Part shown: positions 1 to 9,136 of the stretch, in pieces
Numbering within the stretch: position 1 is the first letter of the stretch
How the letters are laid out: each line of letters starts with the position of its first letter
NCBI GenBank assembly: GCA_023091735.1
Contig: JALKBU010000103.1
Location: forward strand, 1-64,000
Origin: Trichomonas tenax
Taxonomy: Eukaryota; Parabasalia; Trichomonadida; Trichomonadidae
Length of the DNA stretch: 64,000 bases
Direction: 5' to 3'
The notes under the pieces: model-generated
Databases searched by the model: none
Told to the model about the DNA's origin: nothing
The model's input: the letters and a program-made list of their open reading frames with translations, nothing else
Translations under genes and position numbers: made by a program

Positions 1-499
1 TCTGGCCAGCCCAGATGAGCTGCTTCTCACCTGTGATTTCGATTGTGCCCTTGAAAATCTTACACTGGATGTTGAGGGCGTGGAGGATCTTGATGTCGTT
101 TGGAGACATGGATGTGCGCTGTGGCTGGAGGATGACGTCGCATGGTGCGATAGCACCGACCTTAGCAGCGGAACCGAGGCAGTTAGCATCGATGACATCC
201 TTGATAGCCTTGAAGGAGCCGTTTGTGAAGATGAGGCCAGCACCATTGTAAAGGTGCTTCTCGAGTTCAACAATACCTGGGAGTTCGTCCTTCATCTGGT
301 CGACGGCACGGCGCATGAGGGAGTTCTTGCCGAAGAGGACCTCAGCGAAGCCAGCGAGGCCAGCACGGATGTTGAGGAGCTGTGTGGCTGTAACGTTCAT
401 GGATGTAACGATGGCGATCTTCTTGTACTTGCGGAAGAGACCGTGGAGCTTTGTGCAGTAGTCAAGCTTCTTCTGTGGGATGACCTTCTCGTGATGCAT
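1..499 (-). CDS. RPLP0: 60S acidic ribosomal protein P0 (uL10), 3' part off the window
   Basis: The gene reads leftwards from an ATG at 499 and runs off the left edge, leaving about 166 codons. uL10 forms the base of the ribosomal stalk and anchors P1/P2 at the GTPase centre. The translation has the family's basic loop GKNSLMRRAV, then GAIAPCDV and FKGTIEI, which match the P0 RNA-binding domain in order. The P1/P2-binding helices and acidic tail would lie outside the window. There is no in-frame ATG between 499 and an in-frame stop at 577-575, so this start is well supported. Codons are strongly biased (CTC, ATC, AAG, ACA, CCA), as expected for a highly expressed gene. The + strand open frame over this region is its shadow. 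Confidence 0.93.
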   Translation of the reverse strand, partial: MHHEKVIPQKKLDYCTKLHGLFRKYKKIAIVTSMNVTATQLLNIRAGLAGFAEVLFGKNSLMRRAVDQMKDELPGIVELEKHLYNGAGLIFTNGSFKAIKDVIDANCLGSAAKVGAIAPCDVILQPQRTSMSPNDIKILHALNIQCKIFKGTIEITGEKQLIWAGQ

Positions 500-520
500 C
501 AAAAAAAAGGCTGACCAAGC
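500..520 (-). promoter_or_regulatory. Putative ribosomal-protein core promoter motif before uL10
   Basis: Read on the minus strand, CTTGGTCAGCCTTTT sits directly before the uL10 ATG. The same block, TTGGTC(T)RGCCTTTT, abuts the starts of uS7 (7535-7550) and ubiquitin-eL40 (9000-8984). The CCTTT core recalls the M5 core-promoter motif described for Trichomonas vaginalis. That it marks the transcription start here is inference. Confidence 0.55.
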
Positions 521-566
521 CACAGGTTTACAAAATAATCGTCCTCTAACAAATAACCTTAATCTA

Positions 567-580
567 TTTACATGTCAAAT
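567..580 (+). promoter_or_regulatory. TTTACATGTCAAAT motif copy upstream of uL10
   Basis: One copy of the recurrent TTTACATGWCAAA motif lies 68 bases upstream of the uL10 start. The rest of the 500-1050 spacer is AT-rich with poly-A/T runs and shows no other gene. The two flanking genes are divergent, so this spacer should hold both promoters. Confidence 0.4.
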
Positions 581-1050
581 TTTTAGTATTCATTAATTCT
601 ATCAAAATAGATGTTATGTTGGAATAAAATAGATGCGATAATGAGACAAACTGATACCAAAGAATTGTTTTGTAGTTTCAGTTTATTAAGAACTGCTATA
701 GAAAGATGTGATTAAAATGTAACTTAAAGTTAAATAAAGAAATTACCAATTAAAGCTGATCTGTTCCCCTACGCCATAAAATGTAGTCTCGTTTTGGAAA
801 AGACTAAGTTTTAAAAACAGAGATTTAGATAAAAAAAATTAACGTTTTTTCATATTGCAATATTATACAAATTTAATATGAAAATATTAAAAAACGATTT
901 TTTTTGACACAAATTCATGACATTTTTAGCTTTTAAATAATAGATATTAATATATTTTATTTGATAAATATAAATATGAAAGAAAAATCAACATCTATGA
1001 AAAATATTAACCTTATTAATTACGATTATTGTAAACTTCATTTATTTCTT

Positions 1051-1695
1051 ATGACTGTTCATTTTATTCATGTTCGCAGGTTGAAAGACGGATTAATATT
1101 CGCTTCGACCACAGACGAAGAAACATCACTCCAGAACCTCGTTAACGAGGAAGAGAGAATAATTAAGCAAATTTCTCCAAAATCTGCAAAAATATTAAGC
1201 TGTCCGACATCGAATGGATCAATCCACATATGTACAGGCGATCAGATATACGTTGTATGTGCGACAAGCAGAGAATTCGAAACAAATATGGCTTATGATA
1301 TGAATGAAGAAGCCATGAGAAATTTCTTGATGGAATACAAAGAAGCCATAGATGCTGTTGAAGCCAAATACGCTTTCATGGACTTTTCAGCTGTTCTTGA
1401 TAATATTCGTACAAAATACCAGAAACAAGTTGCAAACGGCAAAGTTCACCAGCTTAAGAAGGATCTCTATGAGGTAGAGTCTTCAATGGCTTACAACCTT
1501 CAGACAGCAATCGCTCGTGATGAGAAAATCAACGAAGTCGGCCAAATGTCCGAGAATCTTTCTCGCAACTCTGGAATTTTTGCAAAGAAAGCTCACGACC
1601 TCAACAGACTTCACTTTTGGCGAACATATGGAAGACCAGCCGTAATTTTATCAATTGTCGGCTCTGTCTATTGTTTTGTTCACTTCCTCTTATAA
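1051..1695 (+). CDS. SEC22: Sec22-like longin R-SNARE
   Basis: This 214-residue protein fits Sec22, an R-SNARE that drives ER-Golgi vesicle fusion. It has an N-terminal longin domain (about residues 1-115, beginning MTVHFIHVRRLKDG), a SNARE helix (about 120-180) and a C-terminal membrane anchor (AVILSIVGSVYCFVHFLL). The zero-layer arginine is visible in AIARDEKINEVGQ. The frame is open upstream to 961, but the longin fold starts at the ATG at 1051, which is preceded by a TCATT initiator-like element at 1038-1042. The upstream 30 codons are AT-rich and unlike the family. No intron is seen. An assignment to another longin SNARE such as Ykt6 is less likely because of the terminal TM segment. Confidence 0.82.
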   Translation: MTVHFIHVRRLKDGLIFASTTDEETSLQNLVNEEERIIKQISPKSAKILSCPTSNGSIHICTGDQIYVVCATSREFETNMAYDMNEEAMRNFLMEYKEAIDAVEAKYAFMDFSAVLDNIRTKYQKQVANGKVHQLKKDLYEVESSMAYNLQTAIARDEKINEVGQMSENLSRNSGIFAKKAHDLNRLHFWRTYGRPAVILSIVGSVYCFVHFLL

Positions 1696-1860
1696 TGTAA
1701 TGTCTACGTGAATCATTTCTCCTGTTAAATAAATATTTTTTCCAATTTTATTTCTAAATCCTTCAAGAAAACATCTTTATGTTGCTATATTGAGTTCCTC
1801 AAGACCTTTTCAAAAAATTTTAAAAATTATTTAAACGTATATTTTTCGAAAAATCTTTTC

Positions 1861-2730
1861 ATGAGTTATTCAGGCGATTCTTACGAATATCAGCAACAAG
1901 ACTCGCCAGATGAAAAGACACAGACTAAAGTTGAGGAAGAAGAAGAGGAAGATGTTGTAGAATGGCTACAAGAACATATCGATACTGTATTTGCGGTTAG
2001 AAGCTCAGAAGTCGACTCAAAGCGCTTCGAACTTGCTGTATCACGTGCAGAGTTAGCAACATCGTTGTTAAACAAAGATGTTCAATTACTTAAACAATTA
2101 AGAGGAATTACGCTCGAATGTGGAAATCTGAGAGACGAAGTTGGTTGGATGGAACAAGATCTCAGCGATGTCAAAGAAACTACACATAGAAACATTCTAG
2201 CTATTCACATTAAAGCTGCACGCGACAAACAAACTTTACATGACGAAATCAATGAAATGCTCGTCACAAAAAAGCAACTCGAGCAATCGCTGCAAGAGCA
2301 ACGAAAATACATCGTGTATCAGAAAGAACAAACAGACGAAAGCACAGTTTTACAGAATCAGCAATTAGATGCTGAAATCGATAAAGTCCAAAGAAAAGTC
2401 GACAAACTAAGATACGGATTGACGCGTGGAAGTCACAAATACGAAGAGCAAATGAACGATGCGGGAGATACAATCGACATGCTCGAATTCGAGATACACG
2501 AACTGGAGAAGCAAAGCAAGTCATTGGACATTCAATACGCGCAAACTAAAGCCGAGGTTGAGAGAATTGCTGCAAAATTGAGAAAAGCGGAAGATCTCGC
2601 AGCACAAAAGAATGAAGAGCTTGATGAAGTTAAACAGCAGCGTATTAAGCTTCAAGAAGAGCTCGATAGAAGAGATGCGCAAAACTGGAATGATAAGATT
2701 TCATCATTGAATCTCAAAACTAGAGCCTGA
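1861..2730 (+). CDS. Coiled-coil protein of unknown function
   Basis: This is a 289-residue, very hydrophilic protein. The first 35 residues are acidic (KVEEEEEEDVVEWLQE). From about residue 55 to 280 the pattern is nearly continuous heptads rich in E, K, Q and L, without proline breaks, so it should form an extended coiled coil. No signal peptide, TM segment or enzyme motif is visible. Trichomonads carry many such proteins in their cytoskeleton (axostyle, pelta, basal bodies), so a structural role is possible, but that is inference only. The ATG at 1861 lies at the start of the conserved-looking acidic region. Confidence 0.72.
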   Translation: MSYSGDSYEYQQQDSPDEKTQTKVEEEEEEDVVEWLQEHIDTVFAVRSSEVDSKRFELAVSRAELATSLLNKDVQLLKQLRGITLECGNLRDEVGWMEQDLSDVKETTHRNILAIHIKAARDKQTLHDEINEMLVTKKQLEQSLQEQRKYIVYQKEQTDESTVLQNQQLDAEIDKVQRKVDKLRYGLTRGSHKYEEQMNDAGDTIDMLEFEIHELEKQSKSLDIQYAQTKAEVERIAAKLRKAEDLAAQKNEELDEVKQQRIKLQEELDRRDAQNWNDKISSLNLKTRA

Positions 2731-3152
2731 ACATTTATTCATGTGTTATTATATTTGTTGTTGAAAATAAACAATAAAAATTTCTTTCTTTATTGAATAT
2801 AACTCTCGAGTTGTGTCTTGAAATCAAATGCAAGAATGTATTTGAAGTCTATAATGAAAAATAATGGTGAATAAATATCTGAACATATTCAACATTAATT
2901 GATGGAAACAGGGAATGAGTTCATGGTATTATCGATACTTCTAGTGAACCTAAGAATTGTGATTCAACTTATATTAAGATATTGAAATTCTTTCCCAACG
3001 TTTTTTGCCTATTCAATAAATGCATCATTTATGACATTTCAGATAGATTCTATAGCGTTTTGAATTTGCAATAATGAAAATGATGTTGCAATATTAGGTT
3101 AAAGAAGAAATAAAAACATATTAAGTTAAAATCATAATATAAATAATATACT
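2731..3152. other. Spacer between convergent genes
   Basis: AT-rich DNA between the 3' ends of two converging genes. It has AATAAA-like stretches (2767-2777) that may serve in 3' end formation, and no recognisable gene. Confidence 0.5.
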
Positions 3153-5411
3153 TTACAAATCAGGGTTTGCCTGGTCCTCTTGAGCTTCAAGCCATTCTAA
3201 GTATGCTTGATGTTCTCTTTGCCTTCTTATCTCAGGATCTGCGCAGTAGTTGAGGTAACCAAGGCATTGCTTTGCGCCACAATAGCAGCGCTCTCTATTC
3301 GACCTGTCTTCGAACTCCATTTGGTAGTTGAATGTGATTTCGTCATGCGGCTTAATGTTCCTAATCGCATAGAAGGAGATAGTCTGTGTCTTTCCGACGT
3401 TGATGATCTTCGAACGGCAGTTTGGATGACATGAGTGGTTCAAAAATCTCGATTTTCCACCTCTCATTGTTGCATCGACGACTGTGTCATTATCGATTCT
3501 GAACAAGAACATATGCGGAAAGCCTTTCGCTTCATACTGCTTCTCTCTCAAGTCAGCAATCCTCGACCTGATCAGTTCTCCGTTGTACTCGCATATCAAG
3601 CTGTCTGGAGAAATCGGCTCAAGAGCGAACAATCCATATCCTTGAATTGTTGATTTCTCGAAATAAACTCTCTTGCCGTTGATTCCTCTCCTCATCTGAT
3701 CATTTGCTGCACCGCGGCGCTGCATCATAAGCTTTGGCGCAGGGAATTGAGTTTGGCGAATCTTCAAGCCGCTGTCACGAGCAACAACAAGAGGCTGAAG
3801 ACGTGCGCGTGCATATGCACGAAGATATTCGCGTTTGCGAGATTCTTTGATTGTTCTGATTGCCGAAAGGCGACTGCAAGGACCAGAAATTTCAGGTTGC
3901 TTGATTGTCTCGATTGTCTTGAGTTTTTCTGTCATTTTTTCGCGAATCTTTTCTTGGAATTTGACTGGATTCTTCTTCATTGTTATTGCTTTTCTTTCTT
4001 TCGTGACTTTCTTGACTTTGCTGAGGATATCGACGATTGTTGTTGCTGGACTGAGCCTGAAGTTGATTGGTGTGCGTGACATAACGAAGTTGATGAGTTT
4101 TCCTGTTTTCGTCGGTCTTTTCACGATGTTGCTGAGATTTGGAGCGATCATTTCATTGAAGAATTTAACGCGATTTAGTGTGTGAACGTAGACATCGCTG
4201 ATGAGCATCTGCGTGCAATCTTGCATGCATTCAACGATGAGCTTTCTGCGGATGATCTCGAAAACTTCTTGTTTGAGCTTTGTCGTGTTGAATTGTTCTG
4301 TAACGTATGAATTTGGAATGTTTGCATTGCCTTCGTTAAAAGCAGAATAAAAGTCTTTGACTGAAGCGAGTGTTGAGTGATAAGTGATGTACTTTGATCC
4401 TTCTTTGACCCACTGCTTTAAGCCTTCCTCTTCGAATGGTTGGAAGAAGTTTGGGGCTTCTTGATCAGGTTTATTAAAATTATGAAGAACAAGAATTTTT
4501 GGTGGATCGAAGGAAGTTTCTTCATCTTTGATTCTCGTGAGAATTAAGTTGTTAATATAATCTTCAGGAACAATTTGACATTCGTAGTGGCGAATTCGAT
4601 TATCAAACTTTTTGTGTCTGTTCATTCGTGACCAAGCATGCATCGCGATAGTTGGTGTGGCAAATTGCGCGAACATTGCTGTGTAACTGAGTCTTTTAAC
4701 TCTCATTAGTTCTCCACTTTCTGAAATGTAGTGTTCGATAAACAAAGCAAGCAAAAATCCTTTCGTTGTAACAATTATATACGGAGAAAACTGTGGTGCG
4801 CGTGAAAACTTTGTATTTAAAATTTGTTTTTCACGTAAATTCTCATAAACCGGCTTAATGAGGTCATCAGGCGCCTGCCTCATAGTACGCGATGAATAAG
4901 GCGGATTCGGAGTGTGATCAGAACTCGTGTCGTAGTCATCTCTCGAATAATAAGGCTCATCTCTGTCATCGTGATAGTAATGACTTCTTCTTTCGATGAT
5001 AATCGGCTCCTTTTTGATCGTTCTGTTGTCGATGATCTGAACTGTGTTTGTTGGCGTTGATGGTCGATTTAGGTTATCATTTGTAGCGCTCGTAGGCTGG
5101 TTGTTTATTATTATTAAAGGCCTAGGATCCATGTGACCCCTGGAATCGCGGGAATCATAGGGATCTGAGCGTCTTTCATTATATCCATAATCTCTGTGAC
5201 TGTCGTTGTCGTAACTATCACTTCGCCCATACCTCCTGCCTCTCCCTCTATCATTCCGGCCATGGTTATAGTTGCGGTCCCTTCTGTGCGATGGATATTC
5301 GTGATTTGAGTACCTGCTCTGGTAGTTGTAATCGTCGTGACGCGGCCCCTGTTTGAACTCCCTATGATCGACAATACGGAGGTCCCGATTTGGGTCGGGA
5401 GGCGTTGACAT
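3153..5411 (-). CDS. SET1: SET-domain histone methyltransferase, Set1/COMPASS-like
   Basis: The 752-residue protein ends in a SET domain (about 578-710) and a post-SET zinc motif (CYCGAKQCLGYLNYC). The SET signatures are present: GYGLF, YNGELIRSRIADLREKQY, RFLNHSCHPNC and DEITFNYQ. The motif order and the DATMRGGKSRF segment are closest to Set1, which methylates histone H3 lysine 4. Residues 1-110 are low complexity, rich in Arg, Tyr, Asp and Gly (RG and SR-like). Around residues 205-290 a segment suggests the degenerate RRM of Set1. The domain order is therefore RG-rich, RRM-like, long linker, SET, post-SET. The start at 5411 (MSTPPDPNRD) is preceded by AACCTTTTTATTTCC on the coding strand. 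MLL-like proteins are an alternative but lack the RRM. Confidence 0.88.
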   Translation of the reverse strand: MSTPPDPNRDLRIVDHREFKQGPRHDDYNYQSRYSNHEYPSHRRDRNYNHGRNDRGRGRRYGRSDSYDNDSHRDYGYNERRSDPYDSRDSRGHMDPRPLIIINNQPTSATNDNLNRPSTPTNTVQIIDNRTIKKEPIIIERRSHYYHDDRDEPYYSRDDYDTSSDHTPNPPYSSRTMRQAPDDLIKPVYENLREKQILNTKFSRAPQFSPYIIVTTKGFLLALFIEHYISESGELMRVKRLSYTAMFAQFATPTIAMHAWSRMNRHKKFDNRIRHYECQIVPEDYINNLILTRIKDEETSFDPPKILVLHNFNKPDQEAPNFFQPFEEEGLKQWVKEGSKYITYHSTLASVKDFYSAFNEGNANIPNSYVTEQFNTTKLKQEVFEIIRRKLIVECMQDCTQMLISDVYVHTLNRVKFFNEMIAPNLSNIVKRPTKTGKLINFVMSRTPINFRLSPATTIVDILSKVKKVTKERKAITMKKNPVKFQEKIREKMTEKLKTIETIKQPEISGPCSRLSAIRTIKESRKREYLRAYARARLQPLVVARDSGLKIRQTQFPAPKLMMQRRGAANDQMRRGINGKRVYFEKSTIQGYGLFALEPISPDSLICEYNGELIRSRIADLREKQYEAKGFPHMFLFRIDNDTVVDATMRGGKSRFLNHSCHPNCRSKIINVGKTQTISFYAIRNIKPHDEITFNYQMEFEDRSNRERCYCGAKQCLGYLNYCADPEIRRQREHQAYLEWLEAQEDQANPDL

Positions 5412-6207
5412 CGAAATGGAAATAAAAAGGTTATTTTTGGTGTCACATGTTGTTAAAGCAATTTTCCACGCAATGATCCTTTGTTTGTTTACAGCTCCTG
5501 AAAATACATCCGAACACAGACTCTGGGCTTCCGATTCTTTGTATCACTTTACATGCCAGAAACGCCATTACATGTCAAATATCATTCTTTCAACAGTAGC
5601 TGATAAATTGATAATAATTGAATCAATGCATATGCCATTTACATAGGTTGTCTGATAGCAATCAATCTATATGATAATTATATCCTAGTATAAAAAAGGT
5701 CAATATATCTAATTGAATACTTTTAATATTTTGAGCGTCTATCATGGGCGTAGATTTATCAATCGTTAGGAATGAATTTCTTTATTGGAATATTCTCAGT
5801 TACAATAGACTTTTTTTGATTCAATATTGATTTACAAAATTCCATTATTTCTTAAATATAAGCTCAGCACATCATGAGAAAACAAAAATTTAATGACAAC
5901 TGAAGTTATGCAAAATAGAGTCATGGAAATTTTATCATAAATAACCTTTTTTGCTTATTTGACCGAGAAAAACTGACAAATATCAAAGCAAAAAGTGCCA
6001 ATATAAAAGGAAATCGATGTGCCGCATAGAAGAGCATCCAAATATAAGAAGAAATGAAATGAAAAATCAAGGGGTTAACTGCAGCATTTTTCGGGACTGA
6101 CACCAACTTTTTGACAAATTTTAAAAATTTTGAATTGAGAACTTTATTTGGCCGCGTGTTCTCATCTATTGAAAAATGAAAATTTTGCTGATTACTATTA
6201 ATCCTAA
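5412..6207. promoter_or_regulatory. Divergent spacer with two ACATG-CA motif copies
   Basis: This 796-base spacer separates the divergent Set1-like and IBD-like genes. TTTACATGCCAGA (5548-5560) and TTACATGTCAAAT (5568-5580) belong to the recurrent motif family. A minus-strand open frame at 5921-6190 encodes a hydrophobic stretch, but its only ATGs lie inside the neighbouring gene, so I do not call it. Confidence 0.4.
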
Positions 6208-6900
6208 ATGGAAGACAAGCTGCCTCAGTACTGGGACCGACTAAACGATGCAGACAAGCAAACGTATTTGCTTCTCCGCAATACATTGTCGACACCAAAC
6301 CTTAGAAATCGCCGCAACAAAAGCACAGAGACTTTCGCCGAAATCATAGAGTCACTAAAGACTTACGTGATGAGGGGCGATAGTGAGGATAAAAACAGGG
6401 CACTTGTTTGCGGAATTTATTGGTTTACAGAATCTATTGCTGCTAATACACAGCAATTGATGATAATGCTGTCAAAATGCAAATCATCTATCAATAACTC
6501 GTTCCAGCAATTAGGTTATGGAACAATTCCAACTGGTGCCAACGCTTCTCCAGAATTAATCCGTCTTTTCCCTGAGTTCAAGAACAATTACGCTCAGCTC
6601 AGGCAATGGACAATCCGTCAATTGATGAATCAAGGAAATCAGTCGAATTCATTTTTAGAAATCATCCAGAGGTCCAATCAGACATTCTATACTCCACCAC
6701 CGAACCAGTTTGATGTCATCCCGAATCATGGAATGTCATTAAATTTAAATAACCAGTTCGTTTCGGCACCACCGCCTGAAGTCTTTGAACCTCCAAAACA
6801 GGAAGAGATGACATTCGAAGACAACGCCCAGCAAATGAACGATACTTATGCCTTCGAAAATGATGACATTTCGAATTTCACACTTGATTTGATCTTTTGA
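6208..6900 (+). CDS. Initiator-binding-domain (IBD)-like DNA-binding protein
   Basis: The 230-residue protein has an N-terminal region (about 1-110) that resembles the winged-helix domain of the trichomonad initiator-binding protein IBP39. Points of match are the basic segment RNRRNKS, then KNRALVCGIYWF aligned with the family's K-N-x-ALV-x-GI pattern, and the helix that follows. IBP39 binds the TCAYW initiator and brings in RNA polymerase II. The C-terminal half is rich in Pro, Asn and Gln and ends acidic and aromatic (NDDISNFTLDLIF), possibly a contact region for a partner. The DNA-binding match is from memory of the family and partial, so this could be another winged-helix factor. It supports a parabasalid source. 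Confidence 0.55.
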   Translation: MEDKLPQYWDRLNDADKQTYLLLRNTLSTPNLRNRRNKSTETFAEIIESLKTYVMRGDSEDKNRALVCGIYWFTESIAANTQQLMIMLSKCKSSINNSFQQLGYGTIPTGANASPELIRLFPEFKNNYAQLRQWTIRQLMNQGNQSNSFLEIIQRSNQTFYTPPPNQFDVIPNHGMSLNLNNQFVSAPPPEVFEPPKQEEMTFEDNAQQMNDTYAFENDDISNFTLDLIF

Positions 6901-7414
6901 ATTCAGACTTTATATTAATTCAATTCCACTTTAATTATATATTCTATCTTTGTATTGTAAAAAAATTAAATATAGTTCCTTCATTTCTTCATGTTTTTTG
7001 ATCAAAATTCTCATAAACTAATCTAAAACCTATCTTTGATATTTACCACTCATGCTGAATATCATCCAACGTGAAGGAATTGATATATCAAGAATAAAAT
7101 GGTCCATACATCTTATGTATTATTAGACAAGAACCAAGAATATTGAAATATTATATTGTTAATACATAATTTGAATATTTTTTAAATTTGATAAAATATT
7201 AATAAAGAATTAAGGAATTTGATGTTGAGTTAGGAATTAAAAATTTATGGTCTATTTGTATGCAAATGCTATGAGGCCGTAACAATTGATATTTGTCAAG
7301 ATATCACCACAATTTTCACGATTTTCATGTTAATGCAAAGAGCTTAGGCAGGAGTAACTGGGCATAAACTAAAATTCGAAAATTGAAAAGATTTTGAAAA
7401 TTCCAACCCCCGAA

Positions 7415-7513
7415 TTTACATGACATTTACTGTTGAGAAGATTGGAACATTACATGTCATTTCGATATTTACACGACAAATTTAAAGACAATTTCAAAGG
7501 TTACACGACAGAA
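7415..7513 (+). promoter_or_regulatory. Cluster of four TTTAC-motif copies upstream of uS7
   Basis: Four copies stand close together: TTTACATGACATT (7415), TTACATGTCATTT (7450), TTTACACGACAAAT (7468) and TTACACGACAGAA (7501). The last ends 40 bases before the uS7 ATG. The remainder of the 6901-7552 spacer is plain AT-rich DNA. Confidence 0.5.
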
Positions 7514-7534
7514 ATTAAGAACCGTCCAAGCCGC

Positions 7535-7550
7535 CTGGTCTGGCCTTTTC
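7535..7550 (+). promoter_or_regulatory. Putative ribosomal-protein core promoter motif before uS7
   Basis: CTGGTCTGGCCTTTTC ends two bases before the ATG at 7553. It matches the blocks found before uL10 and eL40. It also supports 7553, rather than the earlier in-frame ATG near 7454, as the real start. Confidence 0.6.
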
Positions 7551-7552
7551 GA

Positions 7553-8134
7553 ATGCAAGACGTAAAGCTCTTTGGAAAGTATTCCTACGACGACGTCGAT
7601 TTCAGTGCTCTTGATCCAGCCCTCGTTGACTACATCTCCGTCCACGAGAAGCAGCACGTCATGGTTCCACACACGGCTGGCCGCTATGTCCACAAGCGCT
7701 TCCAGAAGGTTTCCTGCCCACTCGTTGAGCGCCTTGCTAACCACATGATGTCCCGCGGCCGTAACACAGGCAAGAAGCTCCTCACAATCCGTATTGTTGA
7801 ACACGCTTTCGATATCATCAACATCTCAACAGGCGAGAACCCAATCCTTACATTCGTCAAGGCTGTCCAGTACTGCGGCGCCCGCGAAGATTCTACACGT
7901 ATTGGTGTTGGTGGCACAGTCCGTCGTCAGGCTTGCGATGTTTCACCACTCCGCCGTGTCGATCAGGCTCTCTCCTTGATCACAGAGGGTGTCCGTAAGG
8001 CTGCTTTCCGCTCATCCCGCAACATCGCCGAGTGCCTTGCTGATGAGCTCATCGCTGCCTCCCAGAACAAACAGGAGTCCTATGCTTGCCGTAAGAAGGA
8101 CGAACTCGAGCGCATTGCCAAGTCCAACCGTTAA
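7553..8134 (+). CDS. RPS5: 40S ribosomal protein S5 (uS7)
   Basis: The 193-residue protein matches eukaryotic uS7 along its full length, from [11 protein letters not shown] to the conserved end [13 protein letters not shown]. It also has the family blocks [39 protein letters not shown] [11 protein letters not shown] and [14 protein letters not shown]. uS7 organises the small-subunit head near the mRNA exit and E site. The open frame continues 40 codons upstream, but that peptide is not family-like and contains promoter motifs. The start at 7553 gives the expected protein and follows the CCTTTT block. Codon bias is very strong. Confidence 0.95.
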   Translation: MQDVKLFGKYSYDDVDFSALDPALVDYISVHEKQHVMVPHTAGRYVHKRFQKVSCPLVERLANHMMSRGRNTGKKLLTIRIVEHAFDIINISTGENPILTFVKAVQYCGAREDSTRIGVGGTVRRQACDVSPLRRVDQALSLITEGVRKAAFRSSRNIAECLADELIAASQNKQESYACRKKDELERIAKSNR

Positions 8135-8581
8135 AACTTTATATATACTAATAGTCAAACCAAAATTATACAAATGAAATCTGTCAAATCCAAATCAAAA
8201 CTTATCTTCTTAATATTTTTATATTATTCCTTTAATTTTATATTTTTTTTTATATTTTTTAATTTACTCAATGAACTTATGCTCAATTGATTCTAATTTG
8301 GCTCAGTTTGTTATAGTTTTGTTTTTAGCCTCATATAATAAAAATACAAAGACAAGAATATAACTTTACATGACAAATTTTTGTCAAAATTTTATTGAGT
8401 TTGACTCATAATTGGCCCTAAGCAGACAATAACATTGTCATTATAAAACATTCAAACATAGCTGCTTGCTGCAGTAGAAATCAAAAAGACATCGAAGTAA
8501 TTTTTCTCAAAAAACTGAAGTAAATTTAATTTGATTTCCAAGCATAAGATATATCTGTAGGTTTATTATAAAAGAAGCAAT
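8135..8581. other. Spacer between convergent uS7 and ubiquitin-eL40
   Basis: AT-rich 3' flanks of two converging genes. One TTTACATGACAAAT copy stands at 8365-8378. This is one of few copies not upstream of a gene. No gene is seen. Confidence 0.4.
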
Positions 8582-8980
8582 TTACTCCTTACCAGCCTTC
8601 TTTGGGCGGATTGACTTGCAGTGGCCGCACTGCTTGTGGCGGCACTGCTGAGCGCGCTCGGAAAGGCGGGCGTAGCACTTACGGCAGACAGAACGCTTAA
8701 CGTTTGTCTTTTCAGCAAGAAGACGAAGGGATGGCTCATAAGCTTCCTTGCCACCACCACGAAGGCGAAGAACAAGGTGGAGTGTGGAGTCCTTCTGTAT
8801 GGAGTAGTCCTGGAGTGTGTTGCCGTCTTCGAGCTGTTTGCCGGCGAAGATGAGACGCTGCTGGTCAGGTGGGATGCCCTCCTTGTCCTGGATCTTAGCC
8901 TTGACGTCCTCGATGCGGTCTGTTGGCTCGACCTCGAGTGTGATGTGCTTGCCTGTGAGAGTTTTAACGAAGATCTGCAT
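8582..8980 (-). CDS. UBA52: Ubiquitin-ribosomal protein eL40 fusion
   Basis: The 132-residue precursor is one complete ubiquitin (residues 1-76, ending LRLRGG) fused to ribosomal protein eL40. The eL40 part carries the four-cysteine zinc finger (CRKCYARL and CRHKQCGHC). Processing after Gly76 would release free ubiquitin and eL40. Ubiquitin has a few changes from the usual sequence, such as His in TGKHITLE and Arg in PTDRIEDV. The frame is open upstream to 9025, but the added residues are not family-like. The ATG at 8980 follows a TTGGTCTAGCCTTTT block. Codon use is strongly biased. Confidence 0.96.
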   Translation of the reverse strand: MQIFVKTLTGKHITLEVEPTDRIEDVKAKIQDKEGIPPDQQRLIFAGKQLEDGNTLQDYSIQKDSTLHLVLRLRGGGKEAYEPSLRLLAEKTNVKRSVCRKCYARLSERAQQCRHKQCGHCKSIRPKKAGKE

Positions 8981-8983
8981 TCC

Positions 8984-9000
8984 GCAAAAGGCTAGACCAA
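8984..9000 (-). promoter_or_regulatory. Putative ribosomal-protein core promoter motif before eL40
   Basis: On the minus strand TTGGTCTAGCCTTTTGC lies three bases before the start codon. It is the third copy of the block shared by all ribosomal protein genes in this window. Confidence 0.6.
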
Positions 9001-9136
9001 GACGATAAAAACCGCCCCTCGCCATTATTATTTTTTATTGAGAAAATAGTGTCACCATGCAATGTACATAGAATCCTACGCGAGAATTTTCTTGTTGGGG
9101 CAAGTTTTCATTCATTTTTTTTTTTAAAGCATGAAA

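Noticed and set aside
80..514. 144-codon plus-strand frame
   Set aside because: It is the antisense shadow of uL10, which matches a conserved family on the minus strand.
3835..4185. Plus-strand frames at 3747-4185
   Set aside because: Antisense to the Set1-like gene; composition is Phe/Leu/Cys-rich as expected for a shadow.
5921..6298. Minus-strand frame with a hydrophobic helix
   Set aside because: All its ATGs lie inside the oppositely oriented IBD-like gene and the rest has no recognisable family; probably chance.
8621..8995. 124-codon plus-strand frame
   Set aside because: Shadow of the ubiquitin-eL40 gene.
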